A DNA stretch of 39,149 nt from Actinomycetota bacterium (GTDB lineage: Bacteria > Actinomycetota > Actinomycetes > Streptosporangiales > Streptosporangiaceae). The position numbers were made by a program, and so were the translations under genes. The DNA is taken from the NCBI GenBank assembly GCA_003168295.1, contig PMST01000664.1:7129-46277 (forward strand), in the 5' to 3' direction. Under the pieces are notes generated by a model. It saw only the letters and a list, made by a program, of their open reading frames with translations, was not told the origin of the DNA and did no database searches. Shown here piece by piece: positions 1-7,557 of this stretch. The stretch's first letter is position 1. Each line of letters starts with the position of its first letter.

Positions 1-2
1 AC

Positions 3-770
3 CTGAACTGGTGCCTGATCGGACCGCAGCTAGCGGCGCGCGGCCGCGCGGTCGCGCTGGACCTGCACGGGTTCGGCATGACCCCGGGCACGCGCGGCAA
101 CTCCACCGTGCAGGACAACACCCGGCTGCTCGACCGGTTCGTCCGCGAGGTCACCGGGACACCGGTGATCCTGGTCGGCAACTCCATGGGCGGGCTGATA
201 TCCCTGCTCCAGACAGCCGCGGCCCCGGACACCGTCGCCGGGCTTGTGCTGATCGATCCCGCCCTGCCGCTGCCCCGGCAAAGGCCCGACCGGCAGGTAG
301 CCAGCCAGTTCCTGTTGTACTCCATCCCCGGCCTCGGCGAGCTCTACCTCAAGCGGGCCCAGTCACGCCAGACACCGCAGCTAGCTGTCCAGCGCGTCAT
401 CGACCTCTGCTTCGCCGACCCGTCCCGGGCCGATCCCGCGATGGTCACGGCGGCGATCGCGCTGGCCGCCGAGCGTGAGGCGGCCGCGCACCGCGACGAA
501 TCGCTCCTGGCGGCGGCCAGGTCCCTGATGCGGGTGGTCGGCCGCTCGCGCCGCTACTTCGCGACGATGGCCGCGGCGCGGGTCCCGGTGCTGCTCATCG
601 GCGGTACCGCCGACCGGCTGGTGCCGGTGGCGGCGGTCCGCCAGGCCGCGGCCCGCAATTCCGGCTGGGACAGCGCTATCCTCGCCGGGGTCGGGCATAC
701 GCCCCAGCTCGAAGTGCCCGGTCAGGTCCTCGGCGTGCTCACCGACTGGCTGGACCGGCACTTTACCTGA
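3..770 (+). CDS. alpha/beta hydrolase, 5' end outside window
   Basis: The reading frame is open from the left edge of the window, and the bases before the first internal ATG at 78 already encode a normal hydrolase stretch (LDLHGFG), so the true start lies upstream. The nucleophile elbow GNSMGG puts the catalytic Ser at 183-185. The acid is probably the Asp in GGTADRLVP and the base the His in GVGHTPQLE near the C-terminus, a complete alpha/beta-hydrolase triad. The substrate cannot be read from the sequence; esters or lipids are plausible because the next gene, 49 bp downstream on the same strand, is a neutral-lipid acyltransferase. No signal peptide is visible in the part present. The fold is secure and the substrate unknown. 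Confidence 0.85.
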   Translation: MNWCLIGPQLAARGRAVALDLHGFGMTPGTRGNSTVQDNTRLLDRFVREVTGTPVILVGNSMGGLISLLQTAAAPDTVAGLVLIDPALPLPRQRPDRQVASQFLLYSIPGLGELYLKRAQSRQTPQLAVQRVIDLCFADPSRADPAMVTAAIALAAEREAAAHRDESLLAAARSLMRVVGRSRRYFATMAAARVPVLLIGGTADRLVPVAAVRQAAARNSGWDSAILAGVGHTPQLEVPGQVLGVLTDWLDRHFT

Positions 771-819
771 ACGACTGAATGACCGAACGGCACCGACACG
801 CACGCACAGGAGCATCAGG

Positions 820-2289
820 ATGCAGCAACTCACCGGACTGGATGCCTCCTTCCTCGCCCTTGAGACGGCCACCACCACCGGCCACGTCGGGGGCTTGTGC
901 GTGCTGGACCGGGCCGGCGCACCTAAGCCGCTGACCCTGGCCCGGCTGACCCAGGTGCTGGCGGAGCGGATCCCGCTCGTGCCCGTGCTGCGCCGCAAGC
1001 TGCTGCAGGTACCGCTCGGGCTGGATCAGCCCTACTGGATCGACGATGCGGACTTCGACATCGAGTACCACGTCCGCGAGGTCGCGCTGCCGCGGCCGGG
1101 ATCGGACGCGCAGCTGACCGAACAGGTGAGCCGGCTGCACGCCCGGCCGCTGGACCGCAGCCGGCCGCTGTGGGAGATCTACCTGATCACCGGGCTGGCC
1201 AGGAGGCGCGCCGCGGTCTACACCAAGATCCACCACGCCGCGATCGATGGTGCGTCCGGCACCGAGCTACTGACCGTTCTGCTTGATCTCACCCCGGCCG
1301 GCCGTGACCTGCCCGCCGTCGAGCCGTTCGCGCCCGCCAAGCCGCCGGGCCTGCCGGCGCTGGCGGCGGTCGCGGCCGCGAAGCTGGCCTGGCGCCCGGT
1401 CCAGACCGTGCGCATCACCAACGAGCTGGTCCGGGTCCTGCCGACCCTGGCTCCGGCGGTGAACACGCTGGTCGGCAACATGCTCGGGCTGAACCGCGGC
1501 GACGGCGGGATCATCGCCACCAGCCCGGGGCGCGCCCCCGCGACCCCGTTCAACAAGCCGATCACGGCGCATCGCCGGGTCGCGTTCCGCAGCGTCGACC
1601 TGGACACCGTCAAGGCGGTGAAGAAGGTCTTCGGTGTCTCGGTCAACGATGTCGTGATGGCGATGTGCGCGGGTGCCCTGCGGCGATGGCTCGCTGATCA
1701 TGACGCGCTGCCGGACCAGCCGCTGGTCGCGATGATCCCGGTGTCGGTGCGTGACCCGGCCGCCGCCGGGGCGCTGGGCAACAAGGTGTCGGCGATGCTG
1801 GCCACACTGCCCACGACCGTCAGCGATCCCGGCCTCCGGCTGGAGATCGTGCACGCCGCGACCGAAGCCGCGAAGGCCCAGCAGGCGGCGATCCCGCAGG
1901 GCCTGGTGGATCAGATCAGCGACTTCGCCCCGCCGGCCCTGACGGCCCGGGCCGCCCGGGTGGTCTTCGCCACCGGCCTGCTGCACCGGCTGCCTCCGTT
2001 CAACATCACGATCTCGAATGTCCCCGGCCCGAACGTGCCGGTGTATCTCGCCGGAGCCAAGCTCATCGCCCACTACCCGGTGTCGGTGGTCACCGACGGC
2101 CAGGGCCTGAACATCACCCTGGTGGGCTACCTCGGCCAGCTGCACTTCGGGCTGGTCAGCTGCCGCGAGCTCGTCCCCGATATCGATGTCCTGGCCGGCT
2201 ACCTGGTCGATGAGCTCGGCTCACTGGTGAAGGCGGCCTCCGAACGCACCGCCGCTACCCGCGCCGCAGACACCGGCGCCGCTGGCTGA
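820..2289 (+). CDS. wax ester synthase / diacylglycerol O-acyltransferase (WS/DGAT)
   Basis: A 489-residue bifunctional acyltransferase of the actinobacterial WS/DGAT (Tgs/AtfA) family, which transfers acyl groups from acyl-CoA to diacylglycerol or fatty alcohols to form storage lipids at the membrane or lipid-body surface. The catalytic HHxxxDG motif is HHAAIDG at residues 138-144. Further family marks are PLWEIYLI near 117-124, SVNDVVMA in the middle, and a C-terminal NITISNVPGP segment. Length is typical for the family (about 450-490). The ATG is preceded by AGGAG at 808-812 with 7-nt spacing. Its stop overlaps the start of the TetR gene by one base (TGATG), so the two are probably co-transcribed and translationally coupled. 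Whether wax or triacylglycerol synthesis dominates cannot be told. Confidence 0.93.
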   Translation: MQQLTGLDASFLALETATTTGHVGGLCVLDRAGAPKPLTLARLTQVLAERIPLVPVLRRKLLQVPLGLDQPYWIDDADFDIEYHVREVALPRPGSDAQLTEQVSRLHARPLDRSRPLWEIYLITGLARRRAAVYTKIHHAAIDGASGTELLTVLLDLTPAGRDLPAVEPFAPAKPPGLPALAAVAAAKLAWRPVQTVRITNELVRVLPTLAPAVNTLVGNMLGLNRGDGGIIATSPGRAPATPFNKPITAHRRVAFRSVDLDTVKAVKKVFGVSVNDVVMAMCAGALRRWLADHDALPDQPLVAMIPVSVRDPAAAGALGNKVSAMLATLPTTVSDPGLRLEIVHAATEAAKAQQAAIPQGLVDQISDFAPPALTARAARVVFATGLLHRLPPFNITISNVPGPNVPVYLAGAKLIAHYPVSVVTDGQGLNITLVGYLGQLHFGLVSCRELVPDIDVLAGYLVDELGSLVKAASERTAATRAADTGAAG

Positions 2290-3008
2290 TGAGATCAGTC
2301 CCGCAGGCATCCAGCAAGGCCTCAGGTGACAGCGACGCAGACGCCCGCGCGGTCCTCCCCGAGGGAACCGCGGTGCCGGGCCAGGTCCCGGCCGAGATCT
2401 TCGCGGCGGCGGTCGATGCCTTCGTGGCGGGACAGCGGCTCGACATGCGGTCTCTGGCCCGGCGGCTCGGCGTGGCCCGCGCGACGTTGTACCGGCGGGC
2501 CGGCAACCGGGAGCGGCTGCTGGACGAGCTGCTCTGGTGGCGGGCCCGCCGGCTCCTCGACGATCAGGTGCGGGCCAGCACCGGACTGGCCGGGACGGCG
2601 CGGCTCATCGCCGTGATCGCAGGAGTGCTGTGCGGCATCAGCACCGACCGTCCGCTCCGGGCGTTCCTGGAGTCAGATCCGGAAACCGCGCTGCGCCTCC
2701 TGACCGGGACCGGCAGCGCGGTGCACGCGGGTACCGCCGGCGCGCTGGAAAGCCTCCTCGATCTTGAACGCCGCCGCGGCTCCTTCGACGCGAGCATAGA
2801 CACCCCGACGCTGGCCTACGCGATCGTGCGCCTCAGCGAGGGGTTCCTGTACGCCGACGTGATCGCCGCCCGTGCTCCCGACATCGACCGCGCTCCCGAC
2901 ATCGACCGCGCGATCACCCTGATCGAGGCCCTGCTTCGCGGGCTTGACCTCAGCTCTTCTCCAGAGCGAGGACCAGCTTTCCGGTGTTCGCCCCGTCGAA
3001 GAGCATGA
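2289..3008 (+). CDS. TetR-family transcriptional regulator
   Basis: A 239-residue regulator. Residues about 30-85 form the N-terminal DNA-binding domain, with the helix-turn-helix seen as LARRLGVARATLYRRAGNRE followed by LLDELLW. The C-terminal half is helical and would hold ligand- and dimer-binding; it resembles the QsdR-type TetR group, though this assignment is tentative. The gene overlaps the WS/DGAT stop codon by one base, so it most likely controls that lipid gene or itself, possibly responding to an acyl ligand (inference). Near the end a perfect 18-bp duplication repeats the residues APDIDR. The last 20 or so codons overlap the 3' end of the convergent MDR gene by 59 bp, so the tail may be poorly conserved. 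Confidence 0.88.
   Translation: MRSVPQASSKASGDSDADARAVLPEGTAVPGQVPAEIFAAAVDAFVAGQRLDMRSLARRLGVARATLYRRAGNRERLLDELLWWRARRLLDDQVRASTGLAGTARLIAVIAGVLCGISTDRPLRAFLESDPETALRLLTGTGSAVHAGTAGALESLLDLERRRGSFDASIDTPTLAYAIVRLSEGFLYADVIAARAPDIDRAPDIDRAITLIEALLRGLDLSSSPERGPAFRCSPRRRA
2874..2909 (+). repeat. 18-bp perfect tandem duplication in the TetR gene
   Basis: Two adjacent identical copies of GCTCCCGACATCGACCGC (2874-2891 and 2892-2909) encode a repeated APDIDR hexapeptide. The reading frame is kept. This looks like a recent slippage event. Confidence 0.95.
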
Positions 3009-3960
3009 GCAGCACGTCGTGGAAGTCGCCGACGGTGCCGCGGACCACGTGCTCGCGCGAGACAAGCTGCCCCGCCTGGAGCCAGCCGGCCAGCTCGGCG
3101 ATCGCCTCCGGATACCTGTCCTCGTAGTCGAAGACCACCATGCCGGCCATGGTGGCGCGCGCCACCAGCAGCATCAGGTAGTTGGCCGGGCCCTTGACAC
3201 GGGTCTCGTTGTACTGCGAGACCGCGCCGCAGATGACGATCCTGGCTCCGCGGGCCAGCCGGGTCAGGACGGCGTCCAGGATCTCGCCGCCCACGTTGTC
3301 GAAGTAGACGTCGACGCCGCCCGGCGCGTGCTCGCGCAACGCTTTCCGCACGTCCTGCGTCCGGTAGTCGATCGCCGCGTCGAAGCCGAACTCCTGCGTC
3401 ACCGCCCGGCACTTATCGGCCCCGCCCGCGATGCCGATGACCCGGCAGCCCTTGATCTTGGCGATCTGGCCGGCCACGCTGCCCACCGCGCCGGCGGCGC
3501 CGGAGATCACCACCGTGTCTCCCGGCTGGATCCGGCCGACGTCCAGCAGGCCGAAGTAGGCGGTCAAGCCGGTCATCCCCAGCGTTCCCAGGTACGTCGC
3601 CGGCCCGGCCAGCGAGGTGTCGATCTTGATGACGCCCCGGCCGTCCGACCGGGCGTATTCCTGAACCCCGAAGGCGCCGTAGACGTAGTCGCCCACGGCG
3701 AAACCCGGATGCTCAGACGCGGTGACCAGGCCGACCGCCCCGGCCCGCATGACCGCGCCGACCTCGACCGGCGGGATGTAGGAGGCGCCGGCGTTCATCC
3801 ATCCGCGCATCGCCGGATCGATGGACAGGTGCGAGATCTCCACCACGAACTGCCCGGCGCCCGGCTCAGGCACAGTTTCGCTGGTGAACTCCCAGTCATC
3901 AGGCTTAGGCAACCCGGACGGGCGGGCCGCCAGCCGCACCTGGCGGTTGATAGGTGACAC
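2950..3960 (-). CDS. NADP-dependent MDR oxidoreductase (CurA/PTGR-like)
   Basis: A 336-residue medium-chain dehydrogenase/reductase of the zinc-free group that includes curcumin reductase CurA and prostaglandin/leukotriene reductases, which reduce C=C bonds of enones with NADPH. The N-terminal GroES-like half contains LSIDPAMRGWMN. The Rossmann nucleotide-binding motif is GAAGAVGSVAGQIAK, followed by the NADP-type segment GCRVIGIAGG. The GTG at 3960 is chosen because GAGGAG lies 8 nt upstream and the protein then starts just before the conserved domain; the frame stays open further upstream, but that part would run antisense to the neighbouring SDR gene. It is divergent from the SDR at 4030 with a 69-bp shared promoter region. 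The physiological substrate is unknown. Confidence 0.88.
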   Translation of the reverse strand: MSPINRQVRLAARPSGLPKPDDWEFTSETVPEPGAGQFVVEISHLSIDPAMRGWMNAGASYIPPVEVGAVMRAGAVGLVTASEHPGFAVGDYVYGAFGVQEYARSDGRGVIKIDTSLAGPATYLGTLGMTGLTAYFGLLDVGRIQPGDTVVISGAAGAVGSVAGQIAKIKGCRVIGIAGGADKCRAVTQEFGFDAAIDYRTQDVRKALREHAPGGVDVYFDNVGGEILDAVLTRLARGARIVICGAVSQYNETRVKGPANYLMLLVARATMAGMVVFDYEDRYPEAIAELAGWLQAGQLVSREHVVRGTVGDFHDVLLMLFDGANTGKLVLALEKS

Positions 3961-4029
3961 TTGGGCAGCTCCTCGAGCAGGCGAACGTGCTGATCGGACC
4001 GTAATCCCTCCACGAAAGGAACACAACAG

Positions 4030-4848
4030 GTGAACGAGCACAACGGCAGCGTGGCCCTGGTAACCGGCGGGTCGAGCGGCATCGGCCGGGCCGTCGCCGA
4101 GTTGCTCGCGTCTCGGGGCGCCCGTGTCGCGGTGAGCTCGGCTGACGCCGGCGAGGCAGCAGCGGTCGCGGCGGCGATCAACGCGGCGGGCGGCGCCGCC
4201 GTGGCGGCCGTCGCGGACGTCCGCGACGGCGCGGCGATGGTGGCGGCGGTGCGGGTCGCGGTCGAGGCGTTCGGCTCGCTTGACACCCTGGTAACCTGCG
4301 CCGGGATCCAGCGGTACGGCACGGTCACCGAAACCGACGAAGCCACCTGGGATGAGGTCTTCGCGGTCAACGTCAAGGGCGTCTTCCTGGCCGCCAAGGC
4401 CGCGCTGCCCGAGCTGCGACGCAGTTCCTCCGGATCGGTGGTAGTGGTCTCCTCGGTCCAGTCGTACGTGGCCCAGGGCCGGGTGGTGGCCTACTCGGCG
4501 ACCAAGGGAGCGCTCAACGCCATGGTCAGGGCGATGGCCATCGACGAAGCTCCGCACGGGGTGCGAGTGAACACGGTCTGCCCGGGTTCGGTCGACACTC
4601 CCATGCTGCGCGCCTCGGCCCGGCTCTTCAGCGACGGCAGCGAGCCGGGGACGCAGCGCACCATTGACGACTGGGGGCGCTCCCACCCCCTCGGCCGGGT
4701 GGCGCAGCCCGGCGAAGTCGCCGAGCTGGTCGCCTTCCTGGCCAGCCCCCGGGCCAGCTTCGTCACCGGGGAGGACATCCGGGTGGACGGCGGCCTGCTG
4801 GCCGGCGTGGCCGTCGCGATCCCCGCCGCCGGCCCGCCGGATGCCTAG
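4030..4848 (+). CDS. SDR-family NAD(P)-dependent oxidoreductase
   Basis: A 272-residue classical short-chain dehydrogenase. The cofactor motif TGGSSGIG is at residues 12-19, the catalytic Ser at 141/142 (VVSSVQS), and Tyr155 and Lys159 in YSATK. The usual NNAG is replaced by TCAG. The small basic/acidic pattern after the first strand does not give a firm NAD or NADP preference. The start is GTG, supported by AAAGGA shortly upstream. It is transcribed away from the MDR oxidoreductase and converges on phaB with an 11-bp gap. The substrate is not predictable from the sequence; a hydroxyacyl or sugar/alcohol dehydrogenase role is possible. Confidence 0.88.
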   Translation: MNEHNGSVALVTGGSSGIGRAVAELLASRGARVAVSSADAGEAAAVAAAINAAGGAAVAAVADVRDGAAMVAAVRVAVEAFGSLDTLVTCAGIQRYGTVTETDEATWDEVFAVNVKGVFLAAKAALPELRRSSSGSVVVVSSVQSYVAQGRVVAYSATKGALNAMVRAMAIDEAPHGVRVNTVCPGSVDTPMLRASARLFSDGSEPGTQRTIDDWGRSHPLGRVAQPGEVAELVAFLASPRASFVTGEDIRVDGGLLAGVAVAIPAAGPPDA

Positions 4849-4859
4849 CGCTGGATGCC

Positions 4860-5600
4860 CTACATGTACAGGCCGCCGTTAACCGGGTAGACCTGGCCGG
4901 TGATGTACCCCGATTCGGGGTCGGCCAGGAACTCCACCACGCGCGCGACCTCGTTCGGGTCGCCGAGCCGGCCCACCGGGATCCGGCTGACGATCTTCTC
5001 CATCGCGTCCGCGGGGATGGCCGCGGTCATCTCGGTGGTGATGAACCCGGGCGTGACCGTGTTGACGGTGATTCCCTTGCTCGCGGTCTCCAGGGCCAGG
5101 CTCATGGTCAGCCCGAACATGCCGGACTTGGCGGCCGCGTAGTTGGCCTGGCCGAACCCGCCGGCTGAGCCGATGACCGAGGAGATGTTGACGATCCGCC
5201 CGTAGCCGCGGTCGAGCATGTGCTGCAAGACCGCGCGGGACAGGTAGAACGCGCCCGACAGGTTGACGTGGATGACATGGTCCCACTCGGCCGGGGTCAT
5301 CTTCCGCACCGTCTTGTCCACCGTGATGCCGGCGTTGTTGACCAGGATGTCGAGGTGCCCGTGCTGATCGATGACCTCGTCGATGACCCGCACGCAGTCC
5401 TCGTTGCGGCCGATGTTGCCCTGGTGGACGGTCACGCCATGATCGGCGTGCTTGTCGGCGAACAGCCGGGCATCATCGTGGTTGCTTGAGTAGCCGGCCG
5501 CGACCGTGATGCCGCGGTTCATCAGCCGTTCTGAGATGGCCAGCCCGATACCCCGGATTCCTCCGGTCACCAGGGCTACCTGCCCGTTCATGTCAGCCAT
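4860..5600 (-). CDS. phaB: acetoacetyl-CoA reductase PhaB
   Basis: A 246-residue SDR that reduces acetoacetyl-CoA to (R)-3-hydroxybutyryl-CoA with NADPH, the monomer-supplying step for polyhydroxybutyrate. Visible motifs are TGGIRGIG (12-19), NNAG (88-91) followed by ITVDKT as in PhaB/FabG enzymes, Ser140/141, Tyr154 and Lys158 (YAAAK), and the C-terminal ending YPVNGGLYM typical of PhaB. The start ATG has a very good AGGAGG 8 nt upstream; an internal Met4 is a weaker alternative. It lies 32 bp downstream of phaC on the same strand, which strongly supports PhaB over a generic FabG role. No phaA thiolase or phasin gene is visible nearby. Confidence 0.9.
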   Translation of the reverse strand: MADMNGQVALVTGGIRGIGLAISERLMNRGITVAAGYSSNHDDARLFADKHADHGVTVHQGNIGRNEDCVRVIDEVIDQHGHLDILVNNAGITVDKTVRKMTPAEWDHVIHVNLSGAFYLSRAVLQHMLDRGYGRIVNISSVIGSAGGFGQANYAAAKSGMFGLTMSLALETASKGITVNTVTPGFITTEMTAAIPADAMEKIVSRIPVGRLGDPNEVARVVEFLADPESGYITGQVYPVNGGLYM

Positions 5601-5632
5601 CAGTTAAACCTCCTGTCCGCGACAGGCTGAAA

Positions 5633-7345
5633 TCAGCCGAACACGTAGTCACCGGGAGCATCGGCGATGGCGCGGTTCTGCTTGCTGCCCATCGGGGGCG
5701 GCTTGACCAGCGCGCCCGCCCGCGACTCGGACCACGCGGTCCAGTCCTCCCACCACGAGCCCTTGTGCTTGCTGTTCTCACGGCGCCACGTTTCGGGGTC
5801 GGCGCCGGCGTACTCGGCCGCCTCGTACCAGGCCTTCGGGCCGGGCGGGTTGACGATCCCGGCGATATGCCCGCCGCTCGACAGCACGTAGCGGACGGTG
5901 CCGCCCAAGAGCCCGCCGGTCTTGTAGGACCCGTGCCACGGCACGATGTGGTCGTTGATCGCGCCCACCACGTAGGTGTCGTTCGTTACGGTGGACAGCG
6001 ACAGCTTCTGGCCGGCCAGTTCGAGCTCGCCTAGGGCCAGTTCGTTGCGCATGTACAAGGAGCGCAGGTAGAACGAGTGCATGGCGGCCGGCATGCGGGT
6101 GTTGTCGCCGTTCCAGGCCAGGATGTCGAACGCGGGCGGGTCCTGGCCCATCAGCCAGTTCGATACCACGTAGTTGAAGATCAGGTCGTTGGCCCGCAAG
6201 ATGTCGAAGGTGCCGGCCATCTGGCCGCCCTCCAGGACGCCCGCGGCGGCCATCTTCTGTTCCAGCCGGGCCACGGTCTTCTCGTCGGTGAAGGTGCCGA
6301 GGACTCCCGGCTCGCTGTAGTCGAGCAGGGTGTTGAGCAGCGTGACCGAGCCGATCCTGTCGTCGCCCTTCTCGGCCAGGTAGGCGGTCAGCATCGCGGT
6401 CAGCGCCCCGCCGAGGCACAGCCCGGTGATGTCGATCTTGGGCGAACCGGTGATGTCCCCGATGACGTCGAGCGCTTCCCGCGGTCCGTGGATGAGGTAG
6501 TCATCCAGGGTGACGCCGCGCATCGACGCGTCCGGATTGCGGTAGGAGATCGCGAAGACCGTCCGCTCGTGCTGCACCGCCCACTCGATGAAGCTGCGGC
6601 CGGGCGCGAGGTCCATGACGTAGTACTTGTTGATCCACGGCGGGCTGGCCAGGACCGGGATCGCGCGGACCTTCGGCGTCTGCGGCGCGTACTGGATCAG
6701 CTCCATCAGGTCGTTCTTGAACACGACCTTGCCGGGGGTCGCGGCGAGATTCGCACCGATCTTGAACGGCCGGGTGTCCACCTGGCGCGGCCGGCCGCCG
6801 TTGTTGAGCAGGTCGTCGGCGAAGTGGCCAGCCCCGGCGGCCAGGCTGGCGCCGGCGGTCTCCAGCGCCCGCTTGAGCGCGGCCGGGTTGGTGAGCAGGA
6901 AGTTCGTCGGCGCCATCGCGTCGAGGAGGAAACCGGCGGTGAGCGCGGCCTTGGCGTCGTCGGTGGCGTTCCCTGCTCCGGCCGCGAGCACGTCGTTCAC
7001 TAGCCGCGACGCGGCCAGGTGGGCCTGCCGGACGGCGAAGAACGCCGGGTTATCGGTCCAGGTCTTGTCGGCGAACCGTCTGTCGCCCTCCGGGACGGGG
7101 ACCGGCGGCGGCGCGTCGACGCCCAGCCAGCGGGCCGTGGCCACCGGCCCGGCCATCGCGATGCTGGTCCAGTAGCGCAGCGTCGCGGCCGTGGTGGCGC
7201 CGGGCTTCTTCGCGGCCCGCCGCAGCACCGCGAGGGTGGACTCGCCGAGCCCGGCCGCGTCCGCCGAGGCGAGGATCCCGGCTTCGGGACCGAGCACCGC
7301 CGCGGCTTCCTCCGCGGCCTGACGCGCCGTCTCCTGGTCGGTCAC
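5633..7345 (-). CDS. phaC: class I poly(3-hydroxyalkanoate) synthase PhaC
   Basis: A 570-residue polymerase that joins (R)-3-hydroxyacyl-CoA units into polyhydroxyalkanoate at the granule surface. The lipase-like box is GLCLGG with catalytic Cys310 (codon 6416-6418). The other triad members are Asp465 in NDHIVPW and His493 in SSGGHIAG, close to the C319/D480/H508 arrangement of the Ralstonia enzyme. The N-terminal PhaC domain and the single-subunit length point to class I. The GTG at 7345 is chosen because AGGAG sits 7-8 nt upstream; longer in-frame versions add an unconserved Ser/Arg-rich tail. phaC and phaB form an operon. The upstream 212 bp is shared with the divergent GNAT/ACS gene. Confidence 0.93.
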   Translation of the reverse strand: MTDQETARQAAEEAAAVLGPEAGILASADAAGLGESTLAVLRRAAKKPGATTAATLRYWTSIAMAGPVATARWLGVDAPPPVPVPEGDRRFADKTWTDNPAFFAVRQAHLAASRLVNDVLAAGAGNATDDAKAALTAGFLLDAMAPTNFLLTNPAALKRALETAGASLAAGAGHFADDLLNNGGRPRQVDTRPFKIGANLAATPGKVVFKNDLMELIQYAPQTPKVRAIPVLASPPWINKYYVMDLAPGRSFIEWAVQHERTVFAISYRNPDASMRGVTLDDYLIHGPREALDVIGDITGSPKIDITGLCLGGALTAMLTAYLAEKGDDRIGSVTLLNTLLDYSEPGVLGTFTDEKTVARLEQKMAAAGVLEGGQMAGTFDILRANDLIFNYVVSNWLMGQDPPAFDILAWNGDNTRMPAAMHSFYLRSLYMRNELALGELELAGQKLSLSTVTNDTYVVGAINDHIVPWHGSYKTGGLLGGTVRYVLSSGGHIAGIVNPPGPKAWYEAAEYAGADPETWRRENSKHKGSWWEDWTAWSESRAGALVKPPPMGSKQNRAIADAPGDYVFG

Positions 7346-7557
7346 TGATGATCTCCTAGATTGCGCGGAACTGGGACGCTGCGGATGGACCCTTCCGACG
7401 CTACTTGTCACCGTTACCTGCGTAAAGGTGCGAGGCAGGTTTTCCGCGATTGCCTACTACCAACAGTCGTGATCCAATATCATCCGCGATGCCGTCGGTT
7501 TGCGCCTGGTCATCTGCCGGATTTCTTCTTGCCAGAGGCACCGGGCAGACTGGACAA
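7346..7557. promoter_or_regulatory. divergent intergenic region between phaC and the GNAT/ACS gene
   Basis: This 212-bp non-coding stretch is less GC-rich than its surroundings and must hold the promoters for both directions. No convincing -35/-10 pair or operator could be picked by eye. In-frame TTG 7450 and ATG 7489 upstream of the chosen GTG 7558 lie here, so the downstream protein could be a little longer. Confidence 0.5.

Noticed and set aside
3961..4686. Extension of the MDR oxidoreductase frame through the whole SDR gene on the opposite strand
   Set aside because: The frame stays open only because of high GC content. A good ribosome site fixes the start at 3960, and the upstream part shows no family resemblance.
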